A DNA stretch of 25,474 nt from positions 1 to 25,474 of the forward strand of contig JBPRGH010000096.1 in assembly GCA_051418055.1 (NCBI GenBank), written 5' to 3'. Below are positions 24,591-25,474 of this stretch, piece by piece (position 1 is the stretch's first letter; each line of letters starts with the position of its first letter). The notes below the pieces were generated by a model, which saw nothing but the letters and a program-made list of their open reading frames with translations, had not been told where the DNA came from and did no database searches. Both the position numbers and the translations under genes were made by a program. Source of the DNA: JBPRGH01 sp051418055 (GTDB taxonomy: Bacteria > Bacteroidota > Bacteroidia > Cytophagales > Cyclobacteriaceae).

Positions 24591-24625
24591 GATCTTATAA
24601 AGACATATTTCCTGTTGAGAAGATG
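24551..24625 (+). other. Frameshift-stimulating RNA stem that also covers the OrfB ATG
   Basis: CATCTTCTC (24551-24559) pairs perfectly with GAGAAGATG (24617-24625), and GACAGGAAAT (24567-24576) pairs with ATTTCCTGTT (24607-24616) with one G-U pair. The two helices stack with a 7-nt bulge on the 5' side. The last three bases of the outer helix are the ATG at 24623, so independent OrfB initiation would be masked. Confidence 0.75.
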
Positions 24626-25444
24626 TGTAAAGTATTGGGGGTAAGCAAGAGCGGCTATTATTGGTGGCTCAAAAAAAAGCCCTCCAAAAGGTCTTTGGAG
24701 AATAAAGATATTATTATGCAGATAAAGCATATTTATAAACAGAGTAATGAAACATATGGCAGTCCACGTATTACTAAGGCCTTAATTAGGAGAGGATTAT
24801 GCATATCCAGACCAAGAGTAGCAAGATTAATGCGTAAGGAGCAAATTAAAAGCATTGTGAAAAAGAAGTATATTATTACTACAGATTCAAAACATGATTA
24901 TAAAGCAGCTCCTAATCTGGTAAACAGGAAGTTTACTGTTCATAAACCAGGTAAGGTATGGGTATCAGATATTACTTATGTTAAAGTATCTTCTAAATGG
25001 CTATATCTTACTGTTGTTATTGATCTATGTGATAGAAAGGTTATAGGCTGGTCATTAAGTTCTGATATGTACACAGAAAATACTACAGTAAAGGCTTTAA
25101 AAATGGCACTTCTCAATAGAAGGAAAGAACCAGATTTAATCTTTCACTCAGACAGAGGAATACAGTATGCTTGCGATGCTTTTAGACACTTATTGAGGGT
25201 AAATAATATAACTCAAAGTATGAGTAGAAAAGGTAACTGCTGGGACAATGCAGTAGCAGAAAGCTTCTTTAAAACTTTAAAAGTAGAATGTACAAATAGA
25301 TATAGGTTTTTATCTGTTTTAGAGGCTAAAACAACAATATTTCAGTATGTAGAAGGATGGTATAACAGGGAAAGAATTCACTCTTCAATTGATTATACTT
25401 CACCAATGGAAAAAAGCAAACAAACACTTAAACTAGTAGCTTAA
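24623..25444 (+). CDS. IS3-family transposase OrfB (DDE integrase catalytic subunit)
   Basis: Counted from ATG 24623 this is 273 residues; through the frameshift the OrfB part begins at 24542 and adds 27. The HTH-like start (MCKVLGVSKSGYYWW) and the HTH_21-type YGSPRITKAL segment precede an rve catalytic core with the DDE residues D116 (WVSDITYV), D177 (FHSDRG) and E213 (NAVAESFFKTL), the last two with the DD(35)E spacing. All appear intact, so the element is probably active. The C terminus (ERIHSSIDYTSPM) is typical. Confidence 0.95.
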   Translation: MCKVLGVSKSGYYWWLKKKPSKRSLENKDIIMQIKHIYKQSNETYGSPRITKALIRRGLCISRPRVARLMRKEQIKSIVKKKYIITTDSKHDYKAAPNLVNRKFTVHKPGKVWVSDITYVKVSSKWLYLTVVIDLCDRKVIGWSLSSDMYTENTTVKALKMALLNRRKEPDLIFHSDRGIQYACDAFRHLLRVNNITQSMSRKGNCWDNAVAESFFKTLKVECTNRYRFLSVLEAKTTIFQYVEGWYNRERIHSSIDYTSPMEKSKQTLKLVA

Positions 25445-25450
25445 TATTTT

Positions 25451-25474
25451 GTCCAGTTTTTTGTTGCAATTCCA
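25451..25474 (-). repeat. IS right inverted repeat (IRR)
   Basis: The reverse complement starts TGGAATTGC and ends ACTGGAC, matching the left repeat at 16 of 24 bases. The window ends exactly at its outer base. Confidence 0.82.

Larger units (their letters stand above)
24224..25474 (+). mobile_element. Complete IS3-family insertion sequence (1251 bp)
   Basis: The element has terminal TGGA...TCCA ends and imperfect 24-bp inverted repeats with 16 matches, including a shared ACTGGAC. It encodes OrfA and OrfB in frames offset by -1, with a slippery heptamer between. The right end coincides with the last base of the window, so a target duplication cannot be checked. A partial inverted copy is at 1-139. 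OrfA of about 100 residues and the A6G slip site fit the IS3 family; I do not assign an exact subgroup. Confidence 0.95.

Noticed and set aside
24275..24730. Minus-strand ORF across the IS transposase genes
   Set aside because: It is antisense to OrfA/OrfB with intact domains; no protein family is visible in it.

Overview
The window reads as about 25.5 kb of chromosome from a low-GC Bacteroidota bacterium, most likely of the Cytophagales type. The pointers are a SusC/TonB-type receptor with an N-terminal carboxypeptidase-like domain, a LytS/LytTR two-component pair, signal peptides that end in Ala-Gln, very few Shine-Dalgarno sequences, and promoter-like boxes of the Bacteroidota form TAnnTTTG (for example at 289-296 before typA). 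The taxon is inferred from these traits, not from a marker-gene comparison.

Layout. Positions 1-139 are the left end of an IS3-family insertion sequence lying on the minus strand and cut by the window edge. A full copy of what appears to be the same element (24224-25474, plus strand) closes the window, which ends on the last base of its inverted repeat. Between them, left to right, lie: the translational GTPase typA (+); a TPR protein (-); a CPBP membrane protease (+); a membrane fatty acid desaturase (-); a 404-bp gap; a small lipoprotein (+); a tightly packed operon of a LiaF-like membrane protein, a LytS-type histidine kinase, a LytTR regulator and a small conserved protein (+); a SAM methyltransferase, an HELGH zincin and a large S9 peptidase (-); a C26 glutamine amidotransferase with an amidoligase (-) and a 65-residue conserved protein (-); an OmpR-type regulator and kinase followed by an outer-membrane receptor and a small outer-membrane protein (+); and a c-type cytochrome lipoprotein, a PQQ/sorbosone-dehydrogenase-like lipoprotein and an ExbD protein (-).

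How the parts may work together. Much of the window concerns the cell envelope. The LiaF-LytS-LytTR operon looks like an envelope-stress module. The OmpR/kinase pair shares a 17-bp perfect repeat, with 11-bp-spaced half-sites, with the region upstream of the neighbouring receptor, so the regulator probably controls both itself and the receptor. The dehydrogenase and cytochrome c overlap by 25 bp and look like a periplasmic oxidation pair. The amidoligase and its amidotransferase overlap by 11 bp and belong to a class predicted to make or modify peptide-like amide bonds; the product is unknown, and this is the best candidate here for an undescribed pathway.

I found no CRISPR array, rRNA or tRNA gene, prophage or obvious defence system. 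The IS copies at both edges may only mark where an assembly broke at a repeat, so I do not claim a composite transposon.
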